From Gentiana macrophylla (taxonomy: Eukaryota; Streptophyta; Magnoliopsida; Gentianales; Gentianaceae), in assembly GCA_026214975.1 (NCBI GenBank), contig CM047813.1, positions 27,288,797-27,352,796 on the forward strand: a stretch of DNA of 64,000 bases, read 5' to 3'. Shown one piece after another: positions 21,610 through 32,289 of this stretch; positions within the stretch are counted from its first letter, which is position 1, and every line of letters begins with the position of its first letter. The notes beneath the pieces are model-generated. The model was not told where the DNA came from. It was given only the letters and a program-made list of their open reading frames with translations, and did not search any database. The position numbers were made by a program, and so were the translations under genes.

Positions 21610-23603
21610 TGATGTATAACATTTGTATGATAAAAATTACGATATATTATATATTTTATCGACTCTTTCTATATAAAATATAAGAAATTATAACGATAAT
21701 CTTATGAAATATTGATAGTTATGAATACAACTAATTAATATAAAAATCTAGTAAAAGTAATAAAAAGTTATAAATTTTGTACCGGTTTAGTAACCGGAGT
21801 GTCGTGTCAGATTTACGTGGGTATTTTTGGTATTTTATTGCAGATTTTAAGACCCCGAGTGACGAAACTTTTTGTAGTCAATTCATATCTTTTGAAGGAA
21901 GTAAGGAAGTGTCATAAGTTTAAAAGTTAAAGTGGATCAACGGTTCGTGATACTATTATCGAGATATATATTCGACGAACGAATGGCCCATCAAAAAGGC
22001 ATTTTCCGAAGAAGAGTCCTTCATGAAAGTTTTAGATCTTTCAAAGAGCTTTCAAACGCTCCTTGAATCATGTCAATTGGAGATCTACAACTCAAGATAT
22101 AATTTTATCAAGTTTCAGCTAAAAATTGGAAAAATTACACACATTCAATCCGACATCACCTCGGATCGATCCGGATTATCAAATAATGCGAAGTAATGAT
22201 GATTAGCACATGGTTCTTCAGAAAATAAGCAAGTGATAATGTTTTTTATTCCCGGATCGATCCGGCCAGAAAAAATCTGCCTATAAATGGACATTTTATG
22301 CAGACTGTAAAAGGGGTACCAATATATTTTCTAAACCTCTTTTCTTAGTAGTATGTATGTATATAGGCCTTATGCCATAAATAATGTAGTAATAGTAGCA
22401 TCGTTGTAATGCTCGGGAAATTTTCGGAAGATCAATGTTGTTGAAGTCGTTGTAATGTCCGGAAGAATACGACCTCTGAATCAGCAGTTGTAATCGGGTA
22501 ATTTTCTAAAGTATTTATGTTTGTTGTTTTTATCTTTTTAATCATTATAATGTTATTAGGCTAAATCTAATAACTAGCCAAGGATATGTAATCGTATTAT
22601 TTCGATATTTTCGGTAAATGAATGTTATCTAAGTAAAATTGACAAAAATTGAGTTAATTGAATCTTTTTCTATTTTGCAACGTATTGATAATATTCAGAT
22701 TGAAGTAATTAATCAAGATGAATCGCAACATATAACCTAACGATGAACCGATCGTAGAAGTTAGGATATGAGATAAATAATAGAAAAACCGGAGGGTAAA
22801 ATTGGCCGTCTGAAAAGCGTGACAACGGAATCCTATTTCCTACCCGGGCGATTTGTCTTAGGAAAGATGAATCTTATTAAAATTTGTGCTCAAGATCGTA
22901 GTAATGTTAAAATCAACAGCAGTTTAATTGAAACTAACACCGAAAGTTGAATCGATCCGCCGACAACCGGAGCCTTTTGAATAACATCGGCCGTCGACAA
23001 ACGGAGCAACCTCTTTTATCCGGGGTAGATTTGTACTGCACTGCTCGAGACTAACCGAGATTAGCATGGGGCGATTGTGGAGATTGAATCGATGACAATT
23101 TGACATATGACAATTTCATACGCTTCGTGTGAAGAGGAATTGTTAACCTCGAGAGTGCACCGCTTCGCTTACTCAATTGGACCTAATAAAAGGAAGATCG
23201 AGCACATCCGTTAAACCGAAAAGATTGAATAATTCAATTATATATATCTTGGCTAGTTCTATAATAATTATTAGTATTTAATATATTGGTATCTATATAT
23301 TTATATATATATATATATATATATTGTACTGGTTATGTATTACTATATATATTTATGTATTTATATATATAATAATAGTTTAGTTGTGATTTATGAAATT
23401 ATTTTCTGTTTATTATAGTAACGACTCGTATGATAAAACCTGCGATTTAGATCGAGATAATAATAGCTGTTTGGTGTTTAACCACACTTAAAAGAATTAC
23501 CACGTTTCCCTGAGGATTCTACACCTGACTCACCATACTAGCACTATGATTTGACCCGGTACACTGCCGGTAAGGATTGTATAGCACTAGAAAACGTCCG
23601 TCA
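21610..23603 (+). repeat. Athila 3' LTR (1.99 kb)
   Basis: It matches 7796-9845 with many short indels and a shorter TA array (about 24 bp at 23301-23324). It ends CGTCCGTCA, followed by TSD GAGGC. Confidence 0.92.
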
Positions 23604-23608
23604 GAGGC
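23604..23608. other. Right target-site duplication of the Athila element
   Basis: GAGGC, identical to 7791-7795. Confidence 0.92.
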
Positions 23609-23930
23609 CCTATATGGATACAAACCTACCTCCATCCCAGTAGGCTGTTTCAGTAGTGATGACTCGATGAATGTAGACAAGTTCATCCAGCAAAAACACC
23701 AACTTACAAGGGAGCTGAAGGAGCATTTAGAATTTGCCCAAGCTAGGATGAAGTATTTTGCTGACAAGGGCAGGACAGAAAGAGAGTTTGAGGTGGGTGA
23801 CATGGTGTACTTAAAGATACAACCATATAGACAAAACACTGTGGCTATGAGGAGGAACCTGAAGCTGGCAGCCAAGTATTTTGGTCCCTACAGAGTGGTA
23901 GGGAAGATAAATCATGTTGCCTACAAGTAG
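23609..23930 (+). pseudogene. Reina-type integrase, second part
   Basis: This is the continuation of the integrase cut at 7795. It starts within ALYGYKPTSIPVGC, then HLEFAQARMKYFADKGR, FEVGDMVYLKIQPYRQ and KLAAKYFGPYRVVGKI, the usual C-terminal integrase region. A TAG at 23928 interrupts the frame at a position normally occupied by Leu; the same frame then continues into the chromodomain region. Confidence 0.9.
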
Positions 23931-24212
23931 CAGTTACCACAGAGTTCGAGACTACACCCAGTCTTCCATATCTCAATGCTTAAGAAATATAAAGGGGCTC
24001 ATATACTAGCTTCATCTGAGCCACCTATTACTACTGAAGATGGGCAGGTTACTATATACCCTGAGAAGATTTTGGACATCAGAACAGTCAAGAGGAAGAA
24101 TGCAGCAGTTGTACAATGGTTAATGAAATGGCTTAACCTAGATGATTCAGCTGCTACCTGGGAAGATGCAAGATACATCATGGAAAAATTTCCAGATTTT
24201 CCTCCACCATGA
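23931..24212 (+). pseudogene. Reina-type integrase tail with chromodomain
   Basis: After HPVFHISMLKKYKG the tail carries a chromodomain: YPEKILDIRTVKRKN, VVQWLMKWLNLDD and ATWEDARYIMEKFPDF (about 24058-24205). In chromoviruses this module steers integration towards particular histone marks. The conserved W..W..AxWE pattern is present. The frame ends at TGA 24210, about 30 bp before the 3' LTR. Confidence 0.92.
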
Positions 24213-24241
24213 GGACATGGTGCTGCTCAAGAGGAAGGGGG

Positions 24242-24489
24242 TGTCAGGAATCAGGAGGACAACTCAAGTACAGCTCAGCAAACACGTTATCTAGCTGTGT
24301 TGTTTGTTCATTCTGTTAGAGAGTTGGTTCATAGCAGTTACATGATTGTAGTCAATCTGGAAATGTATATAAGAGCAACAACTTGTAAAGAACAGATTTA
24401 TGCTATGAGATATCAATAAAACTACTCTTTTCGTGCTTCTATATTTCTCATATTTCCTTTCTTCTCCTTTTCTAGTTCATTATCTAACA
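24242..24489 (+). repeat. Reina-type 3' LTR (248 bp)
   Basis: It starts TGTCAGGAATC after the purine run AAGAGGAAGGGGG and ends TCTAACA. The TATA region is GTATATAAGAG at 24365. It matches the 5' LTR fragment from the TATA box on. Confidence 0.9.
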
Positions 24490-24639
24490 GGAAGGGAGTT
24501 GAAGAAGATAAGCTTGATGTAGTTATGGAGGTTAGGATCTGGGGTAGAGTAAGAGAGAAGTTGATTATTTTCCCAGCTCTTTGTATTTTTTTCCTGCTGT
24601 TTGAACGCAGATTTTTGTTTTTTTTTCTTCTTTCTGTTT

Positions 24640-24785
24640 GATGTTGATTGATTTGGTGTTGGTGGGTGTTTTGATTTGGTGGTTGTAGGAGGAGTAAGGG
24701 TGGCTGTGGTGGCGTGTGTTAATGGTGTTAGTTGGTGGTGGGTGTTAGTGGTGGTAGTTGGGTGGTGGAAGGTGGGTGAAAATTG
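24640..24785 (+). repeat. GGT/GTT-rich low-complexity tract
   Basis: Strongly strand-biased G/T sequence with many GGTGG runs. It could form G-quadruplexes; no gene is seen. Confidence 0.7.
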
Positions 24786-24944
24786 TGGAGATGAATAAGA
24801 TAAGTGTTAATGGAGAAATTGATAAAATGTAGGGTTTATTTTGATATTTTTTATAAACTTATGGACTTAATAATATTACAAAATTGTGGTATAAAGATTA
24901 GATTCTTGTGGTGTGTGAAGTAGAAAAATAATAAAAATATTCAT

Positions 24945-25690
24945 GTGGTGCCGGAAGTAAGTTTTTGGAGTGTCGGGAGTAATGTGGTACCAGTAGTAAA
25001 AATGGGTGTGCCGATAGAACCATCCTAAAAAAATTCTCACTATAATATTTTTTTAACGGGTCGACTGACGCAATTGATATAAGGTGGAGCCGCCCCTGGA
25101 CATAATTTCAATTAATGGCTATAAAGTAATGAGATAATGGTTATTAGTGGGCAGTTTTCTACTACTATATAAACCTCATTGCTAGAGATGTTTTAGGAAA
25201 GATTTTGAGAAGTAGTATGCATTTTTTCCGAATAGAATGTCATGACACCGAAAAAATTCGTCGTCTCTTCAAAGTTTGAAATGTCATTACATTGAACATG
25301 TAAAATCTGTTGTATCCTGTGAGACAATTGCTAGCACCGTAGGAACTTTATCAGAGCATATTGTCTTAAGTAAAGAGTATTCGCACTCGCCTCGGTTTGG
25401 GTATATTATTTTGCATTACTTTGTGCCGTTGTAATTTTACTCTTTGTATTGATTTCTAACCTATACTGTACCACGGACCTAAGACATACCAGATATAAAC
25501 CGGTGCAAAAGTCGTGTTTAAATGTAAAAGATTTGATGAAGTACTGTATATTTTGTGTGTGTTTATTATCTCAATATTTAAAGCGAGATAGAGAATAATA
25601 TTGGGGACACTAAAGACACCCTTACTTTTACTTCCGGTACCACATTACTCCCGACACCACAAAAATTACTTCTCGCCACGGTTATTTTTA
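24945..25690. repeat. Large imperfect inverted repeat, possible MITE
   Basis: About 70 bp at 24945-25015 recur inverted at 25612-25688, with a perfect core GTGTCGGGAGTAATGTGGTA in both arms. Each arm is itself built of degenerate units like GTGCCGGAAGTAA. The 600-bp interior has no ORF. Exact termini and target duplication were not found, so the class is unassigned. Confidence 0.6.
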
Positions 25691-25698
25691 ATGAACGA

Positions 25699-26525
25699 TG
25701 ACGATGCCAAGAATTGAACTCATCTACGTGGCACCTCCGTAACGACTCAGCATTATGTATAGAAGGAGAAAGGTCATCCAGAGCGGTGGATGTCCCAGCA
25801 GCTAAGCCACAGTAGCTCTGTTGCTCTCCCCGACCCCTCAAGATCGGCTCCTACTTGGGGATCGACTCCAAGCCGGATAGGTATGAACACCACCCCAACC
25901 TCTCCATGTCAGCTAATACTTGTGCTCAAACCTACTCGCATCCGACCTTACAGGTCGGTCTAGGTCCCTTTCAGACCAAGCTTCCTGCATGTACAAGGGC
26001 CCGAGCTGTTACCTGCTCAGTTGTCCTCACCGACCTCCGTAGGTCGGGCACACCACAGAAGGGTTCAGTTCGGGCCCGCCAGGTCGGCCAGAACCGATCC
26101 TTATGTTTATTTTCCCACGTATGAAGTCAACAGATAACTATGGGAAGAATTCTGAGCCATAAAGGCTCCAATCTTTATTGTTTAATACAAATATTTGAAT
26201 ACTATAATTATCTCCTAAAATCAAGGAGATTAACTAAACACAATCCTTTTTGTTAGGGAACATGCCAATCAGTGTCCACCATGGACACGTCACACGCTAA
26301 CTCTAGAGCACAAGCCCCTCTATATAAACACTCCCTAAGGAACTACGGAAACTTGATTCCAATCCCAACGCATTGGATACGTAGGCAGCTTGATCACCAT
26401 CAAGTGTAGTCTAAATCATCCTCATAACTCCCCCTCATTTTATTATTTTCAATATCCTAGAGCACCCTTAGATTATCACCAAGAGAGAGAACCCTAAAGT
26501 TTATCTTGATGCTTTTGGATCATCA
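25699..26525 (+). repeat. Tat-type 5' LTR (827 bp)
   Basis: It starts TGACGATGCCAAG and ends GGATCATCA, and pairs with the interrupted right LTR. Its U3 has the dyads CCGACCT/AGGTCGG at 25942-25958 and 26030-26047. A TATA box CTATATAAACAC lies near 26313. Confidence 0.92.
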
Positions 26526-26527
26526 AT

Positions 26528-26544
26528 TGGCGCTAGAATGAGGG
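26528..26544 (+). other. Primer binding site, tRNA-Asn type
   Basis: TGGCGCTAGAATGAGGG, 2 bp after the LTR, is complementary (one mismatch) to the 3' end of plant tRNA-Asn as I recall it. The second Tat element has the unmutated form at 57969. Confidence 0.75.
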
Positions 26545-26583
26545 CTTTTGTTTGATAATCTCAGGAAAAGCTCCAGGATCGAC

Positions 26584-28040
26584 ATGGTAACCATCAATAA
26601 TACCAACAATGCAACTGAATCGGATGCCAACAACTAGAACCAGCAGCATCAACAAGTCTCCCTCGACACAACCCATCAAGAGTTAGTAGATCAACTCACG
26701 GCTATGGATGATACAACAAAAGAAGTTGTTCTTAATGCCATCTTGGCAGAAGAGGACAAAGATGATGAAGACCGGGAAGGGTTAGAAGAAGACCCTTGAT
26801 GAAAATTTGCAAGAACAGGATCAGCCGAACGGAGGTTCGTGTGGGGAATATTCCCAGGATCAGTAGATGGAGGAGAAAGATGACCCCAATGATGGGTCAT
26901 GGCAGCAAACGCCTTCGCCACCAAGGCGTAGAGGAAATAGAAAAGATGATCGGTCCTCCTATTCGAATCAGAGAAAGCAGCTGGTCGTACCCCAGGCAAT
27001 GGAGGCAGCTCGTGCCGAGCTGGATGCTATAGTCGGAAGAAGATCCGCACACCTGGCTCTCGAATCCCTTTTTTCTGAACAGATTGACAACTATCCTCAA
27101 CCGATAAGGTTCAAGATCCTAAAGTGGGAACCCTATGACGGAACCAAGGACCCTCAGGACCATTTGTTCCAGTATCTCACGCACATGAATCTCGATAGCG
27201 CTCCTGAAGAGATGAAGTGCAAGGCGTTTCCAGCGTTGCTTACTGGCCGAGCTTGTGAATGGTTTAAGAAGATACTGCCCTGAACAATCTACAATTTTGA
27301 TGCTTTAGGAAAGATGTTCCTCAATGCTTTTATCGCGGCAAAACCGTTTCAGAAGAATGCTACCCACTTGTTTTCTCTCAAACAAAAGAAAGATGAAATC
27401 ACGCTGCAGTACCTTAAGCGGTTCAGTGAGGAGTCACTTCAAGTGCGAGATGCCGATGCCACGTTTGGATTGCGTCCTTTATGGAAGGACTTCGTGAAGG
27501 AAGGATATATGCTAAGTTGAGCAGCAAGCTCCCTGCATCTATGGAGGAATGCATGGAGATAGCATTCAAACACTGTGAATGAGAAGAGGCCAACCGGCTG
27601 AAGCGAGAACTGGAAAAGTCAGAGTCCAAGAAAGACAAAGTCGATGAGACTTCACAAAAGAAGGAAGTCATCTGGAGATCGAGCGATCGGATCATCGGGG
27701 GGACGATCCGAGAGGAAAAGCGCCTTACAGCTGCGAGACTTCCCAACGTTAAATTGGTCTCGTGAGCAAGTGCTCGCCATCATTGAAAGAAAAAGGCTAG
27801 CAAAAACTCCTACACCGTTGCGAACCCCTAGACAGAAAAGGATTAGAGCAAGTTTTGCACGTATCACCAAGCTACTGGGCATGATCTAGGATAGCTGTAG
27901 AGATTTTCAATGGGATGTGAATGCAGCAATTACGGAAGGAAAGTTGGATGAGGTCGTGGAGCGACCCCGGTATGGTGAACGTCGAGGGCGACATGATTAC
28001 CCACAGAGAAACTATAACCAGGATCGCAGTCGGCAGGGAG
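26584..28040 (+). pseudogene. Tat-type gag, degenerate
   Basis: The leader begins MVTINNTNNATESD near 26584. The gag core follows in 26867-27283 (IDNYPQPIRFKILKWEPYDG, DPQDHLFQYLTHMN, CKAFPALLTGRACEWFKKILP) and 27314-27520 (FLNAFIAAKPFQKNATHLFSL, DEITLQYLKRFSEE). A Lys-rich region and a decayed zinc-knuckle remnant near 27860-27910 follow. Several stops and frameshifts are present. It is cut at 28045 by the nested Athila and continues at 41570. It resembles the gag at 58016-59390. Confidence 0.85.
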
Positions 28041-28045
28041 AGCCC
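28041..28045. other. Left target-site duplication of nested Athila
   Basis: AGCCC, identical to 41565-41569, directly abutting TGATAG..TTATCA LTR ends. Confidence 0.92.
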
Positions 28046-29099
28046 TGATAGCAAAATAACTAACTGCTAACTTTAACCGACAGAGTATCGAATCAACAGT
28101 AGTATAGTGATAGCAAGGTCGAATCCACAGGAACAACGCTTTAAGTACCAAAGTCGACGAGAACTTAGTTTAGGTCAAGATTGCGGTGGAGAGATATTAC
28201 ACTAGTGCGAAAGTAAAAATTAGCTAACGGTTGTAGTTCTAGTTATTAAAATGTATAGCCGAATTATGGTTCAACGAGTTATTTTTACCCCTAAGGAAGA
28301 CTTGACAGGGGAGCGTGTTTTAACCAACCTACCTTTCCACAATGAATTTTAACGACATCCACGGGTGCCAACTCCTAATTCGGTGTTAAGATCTCAACAA
28401 CTCTCACTCAACACCCTATGTGAAGTTAATTAATTTTCCCTTTAGAAAACCGATTAACCTAACATGATTACGCCTTAGAGTTCGCCGAACAACGATGACA
28501 AACCTCTGTATTGGAAACGGTTCTAACAACTAGGCCGAATCTACGCAACGATCCCAAAACCCTTTTCCCACATCTCACCGCAAAATGCATCTATAGGTTC
28601 GATATGTGTGACAAATGAACTAAATGATCGCTTTAATTCAAAGACGTTCGATTAAGTTTTAGGACGTGGATTATTCATTAAAACATTATTTTACGCGCTT
28701 ACACAACCCCCGCTTAATCCCCCTGTATGCTTTTTACTGCGCTTTACATAATTCGACTATACGTGACGCTTAGCTATTCATTTTGGCGATAATAACGGAA
28801 TGATTAATGGAAATTATATTAACGATTTAAAAGTAAAAGCGAATTCATTTTTTTATAAGTACATATATATATTTATATATATATATAGATATATAGTTAT
28901 ATAGTTAATAATATATATAAGTGCATAAAAGTAAATATACTATACATATATATATAAGTGCGTAAAAGTAAATACGTAAGTAAATGCGTAAAAGAAAATA
29001 TATATATATATTATACTATATTTCTATATATATAAATAGCTAATATAACATAAATAACATAAAAAGAAACAAAATACAAAACAAAGGAAATATATATAG

Positions 29100-29143
<44 letters not shown>

Positions 29144-29452
29144 GTATATGTATATATATATATCAATATGGTAAAAAAACAAAACAAAACAAGAAAGTAA
29201 TAATTTTATAAAATTACCCGATTACAACTGTTGATTCCGGATCAGTAGTTTTCCGGACATTACAACGACTACAAAGAACACCGAGCTACCGATAATTTCC
29301 TTGAGCATTACAACGATACTACTATCAAGAAATTATTTCCGCATAATGCCACATTAAAACTAAAAGAAAAAAAAAAGAGAGAGATATATATATATATATA
29401 TACAAAAGATATATATATATAAAAGGGTGCACCCCCCATCTCTGCAAATGAT

Positions 29453-29513
29453 CTGTATATATAAGCAAAGATTTTTGGGGCCGGATCGATCCGGTAGGAG
29501 TCGGATCGATCCG
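29453..29513 (-). promoter_or_regulatory. LTR promoter: palindrome pair and TATA box
   Basis: Palindromes 29502-29513 and 29481-29494 (core GGATCGATCC, 21 bp apart) precede, on the minus strand, the TATA-like GCTTATATATACAG (about 29466-29453). The right LTR repeats this at 40456-40468, 40435-40447 and about 40420-40408. Confidence 0.6.
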
Positions 29514-29584
29514 TGCAAATCCTAATCGATTCTATCCAAATCTTCTGGATGATTTGACATATATTGGATTAAAACTTCTAAAAT

Positions 29585-30270
29585 TTATATCTTGAGTTGT
29601 AGACCTCCAAAATTGCAAACGAAATGCCAAAATTACGGTCTCGAGAAACTCTACAACTTTCATGAAGGACTCTTCTTCAGAAAACGCCTTCTTGAGTACC
29701 TCGTGTTCCTCCGAGCGCTTTTTGCGACATTTTTACGAAATTGAATCAATTAGCCAATTGACCACCATTTGAGTTGTAGAAGTCCGATTGACTTGATTCA
29801 AAATCCATTGGAAAGCTTTCTTGAAGATATACAACTTTTATTAAGGAAACTTCTTCAGAAAATGTCGTTTTGATGAGCCATTCGTATGTCGTGGTCGCTT
29901 TCGGGATTTTTACTATTACGAATCAATTAGCCACTTGGTCATAACTTGAGTTGTAGACCTCCAATTGACGTGATTCAAAATACGCTGGAAAGCTCTATCA
30001 AAGATCTACAACTTTCATTAAGAACACTTTCTCTGAAAACGCCATTTTGACGAGCCATTCCCAATACGTGTCGCTTTCGGGATTGACCACTTGATCTAGT
30101 GACGCTTTCATATCTTGAGTTCTAGAAGTCCAATTGACGTGATTCAAAGTGCGTCGGAACGCTTATATGAAGATCTACGACTTTCATTAAGGCCACTTCT
30201 TCAGAAAATGCCGCTTTGATAGGCAATTCCATCGATACTCGGGATTTTCATTCTTAAGAAACGATTAACC
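29585..30270 (-). repeat. Four tandem U3 units of about 175 bp
   Basis: The landmark GAGTTGTAGA (or GAGTTCTAGA) recurs at 29594, 29771, 29948 and 30117. Each unit includes TCTACAAC, or a variant, downstream of it, making an inverted GTTGTAGA..TCTACAAC arrangement. The right LTR has the same set at about 40545-41210; the other Athila LTRs here have one unit each. Confidence 0.85.
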
Positions 30271-30606
30271 CTTTGATTATTTGAATTATTGACGCTTTAT
30301 AACTTCCTTCCAACGACTTAATTGACTTCAAAAAGTGTCTATACTCGGATTTCAGTTCATCTTAGGATTCGCAAAGAAATAAATGTAAAATACCCACACA
30401 TAAAATGTAGACACGACACTCCGGTCACTAAAACCGGTACAAAACTAACTAAAACTTATAAAACTACGATAATTTATATAATAACTACTACTTATATATT
30501 TTTATGAAACTTAGGAATTAACGACTCGAAATGATACAAAAGTGCTCAAAATGATATCGAAACGGGTGAAAAGTTATAAAAATAATCGTGAATTTTTCCG
30601 TTATCA

Positions 30607-30625
30607 CAACCCCCACTTAGCTTTT
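30607..30625 (-). other. Athila polypurine tract
   Basis: The minus strand reads AAAAGCTAAGTGGGGGTTG next to the 3' LTR. Confidence 0.9.
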
Positions 30626-31052
30626 GGTCGCCCTCGAACAAAATAAGCGGTAAAATAAAATGAATGAAGGAAAAATTCATGAAAAGATAAGATGTAAGGA
30701 ACAACCAAATGATATAACCTTTAGAATTAAAACCAGTGTGTTAACTCAATATAATCAGATAACAGAGTGCGTGTGTGACAAGCCTTTTCAATTTCCACTA
30801 TCCTCTCTTGAATAAATCAAGCAAACGCACTAGTATCCATTCGATAATCCTAACAAATTTCCTAGGTATAGGCAAGAATGCTTCCACACAAAGTCCTCCC
30901 GTGTACTTATTAGGATAATCCCTAAAGCATATCATTTAGTTTATAATGGATATAGTCGTAAGATAACTAAGTTTTCAACCAACTTTTTCTTTTCTTTTTT
31001 TTTTTTTTTTTTTTTTCCCACATGTATAGTATATGCCCTCATTCCTAGCAAT

Positions 31053-31150
31053 AGGATGTTTCGTGATAACACCCTAGCTAGACTACAATCATCGTGCAAT
31101 CGGGAGCTTTTAAACTCATAGTGATATAGGGCGCTTCGTGATAACGCCCT
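31053..31150 (-). repeat. Two stem-loops with a shared loop
   Basis: Units 31053-31075 and 31128-31150 have the form AGGGCG-loop-CGCCCT with loop (C/T)TTCGTGATAA. The gag-only Athila has the same pair at 48150-48172 and 48226-48247. Confidence 0.6.
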
Positions 31151-31564
31151 ACCGCACTCAAATCATTGGTAGCTACAACCGACATATATATAGTTTATCT
31201 TATTTTGACATTCTTCCTATCACATTCAAACCTTCAGATATTCACAAGACACGCTCAAAAGTTAGGTACTAAGTTACCGCTATTATCTCTGTAATAACCA
31301 CTAGATAACCGAATGGATACAGCTTTAAAATTTTCGCTTCAATATCAAAGGCTTACGTGAAGGAATTCATGTTATACAACTATATTTGGAATTACAATGC
31401 ACTTACGGTTCACGTTGGTTATACATATCCAATTTGATCATTACATCTTTAAATCCATGAAATAAATACCTTATACAAATTATTTTAATCAACTAAATAA
31501 TGCTCGAAAAAGAATAAAAACTAAGGGTTTAAACACTTATCGCCATACTAAACCAATCACATCT

Positions 31565-31580
31565 CTACCCCCCACTTACG
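31565..31580 (-). other. Internal polypurine-tract-like motif
   Basis: The minus strand reads CGTAAGTGGGGGGTAG, about 0.96 kb before the 3' LTR, like 20390-20403 and 48695-48708. Confidence 0.5.
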
Positions 31581-32119
31581 ATTTTGCATTATTCTCGTGA
31601 GTGTAAATGAGATAGAGAAGAAGACTTAGCTTATAAATCAGTGCGTAAAGGTGCTATCGAATCCCGTAAATAAATGGAGAAAGCACGTCCCAATCCCTAT
31701 ATGAAAAACAACCAAAACAAAGCAAACACAGACATGGTCCTCGTGCAAGACATCGAATAGGATATGGGAATAATAAGATAATGGCCCTGTCACGCCGTAA
31801 AATTCGATAGGCAATATAATCGCTTTAGATGGAAACATAACCCACACGGGTAAAGCACGTAACATCTAAGCATATACGTATCATAGAGAGTATATCATGT
31901 GAGCATATATCATAATCAAGTCACTATTCCTAGTTTCATTTTTTTATTGCACACAATTTTATTAAGGCGGGATACTCACCACTATACTACAACGAATTTA
32001 AATTTGAAATGACTAGATCATAAAATGAAATGTGTGAAAGAGTATTGAGTCTTTTATACCCAGATCCTCAAGGATTCAATAACCTAAGTCCAAGAAATGA
32101 TACATTTGAATTTTTATCT

Positions 32120-32205
32120 TTTTTTCTCCATCGGGATTTTCGGATAACCACCTAATCATTCCTCTTAATGAAATTCAAACATTCATCCCGAGACTTGGTT
32201 GTGCT
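32120..32205 (-). pseudogene. Conserved KSRDE..GGYPKIPM peptide remnant
   Basis: The minus strand encodes, with one frameshift, a version of the peptide seen at 16409-16494. It lies downstream of integrase in both elements. Confidence 0.5.
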
Positions 32206-32289
32206 TTGTGTTCATCTTTCATACAGATTCTACATTTCATTAAGACTAGGCTTATTCAAATTATCTTTATTATTATTATCGGGTCGCCT

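Larger units (their letters stand above)
7796..23603 (+). mobile_element. Athila-type Ty3/gypsy element with two extra ORFs (15.8 kb)
   Basis: The element is complete from LTR to LTR, with TSD GAGGC. Order: 5' LTR, tRNA-Asp primer site, gag, protease, RT, RNase H, integrase, a short conserved basic frame, two related ORFs in the env position, a non-coding 3' region with an internal polypurine-like motif, the polypurine tract and 3' LTR. The coding parts have stops and frameshifts. The LTRs are diverged, mainly by small indels and TA-array length. It is inserted in the integrase of the Reina-type element in the same orientation. Confidence 0.93.
3801..24489 (+). mobile_element. Reina-type Ty3/gypsy chromovirus, interrupted by an Athila element
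   Basis: The element has short LTRs (about 248 bp), an initiator-Met primer site, gag with a zinc knuckle, a DSG protease, RT, RNase H, integrase and a terminal chromodomain. Without the nested 15.8-kb Athila it is about 4.8 kb, the usual size for Reina-type elements. Its 5' LTR is cut at the TATA box by the LARD-like element, and its integrase is split at 7795/23609 by the Athila with TSD GAGGC on both sides. Stops and frameshifts in every domain make it dead. The upstream part of the 5' LTR and the element's left TSD lie off the window. Confidence 0.9.
24490..25698. other. Spacer between retrotransposons
   Basis: No gene is supported. It holds a G/T-rich GGTGG stretch (24640-24785) and an inverted repeat (24945-25690). 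The rest is AT-rich unique-looking sequence. Confidence 0.6.
28046..30606 (-). repeat. Athila 3' LTR (left copy, 2.56 kb)
   Basis: The plus strand starts TGATAGCAAAATAAC and ends TTCCGTTATCA. It contains TA-rich arrays (28860-29160), a TATA region, a palindrome pair and four tandem U3 units (29585-30270). It differs from the right copy by many 1-3 bp indels and C/T changes. Confidence 0.92.

Noticed and set aside
24490..24840. Captured host gene fragment with GGTGG-rich coding sequence
   Set aside because: The frames are closed and the composition is low complexity.
25039..25614. CACTA element bounded by CACTA at about 25038 and 25609
   Set aside because: Both CACTA words are on the plus strand; a real element needs CACTA at one end and TAGTG at the other.
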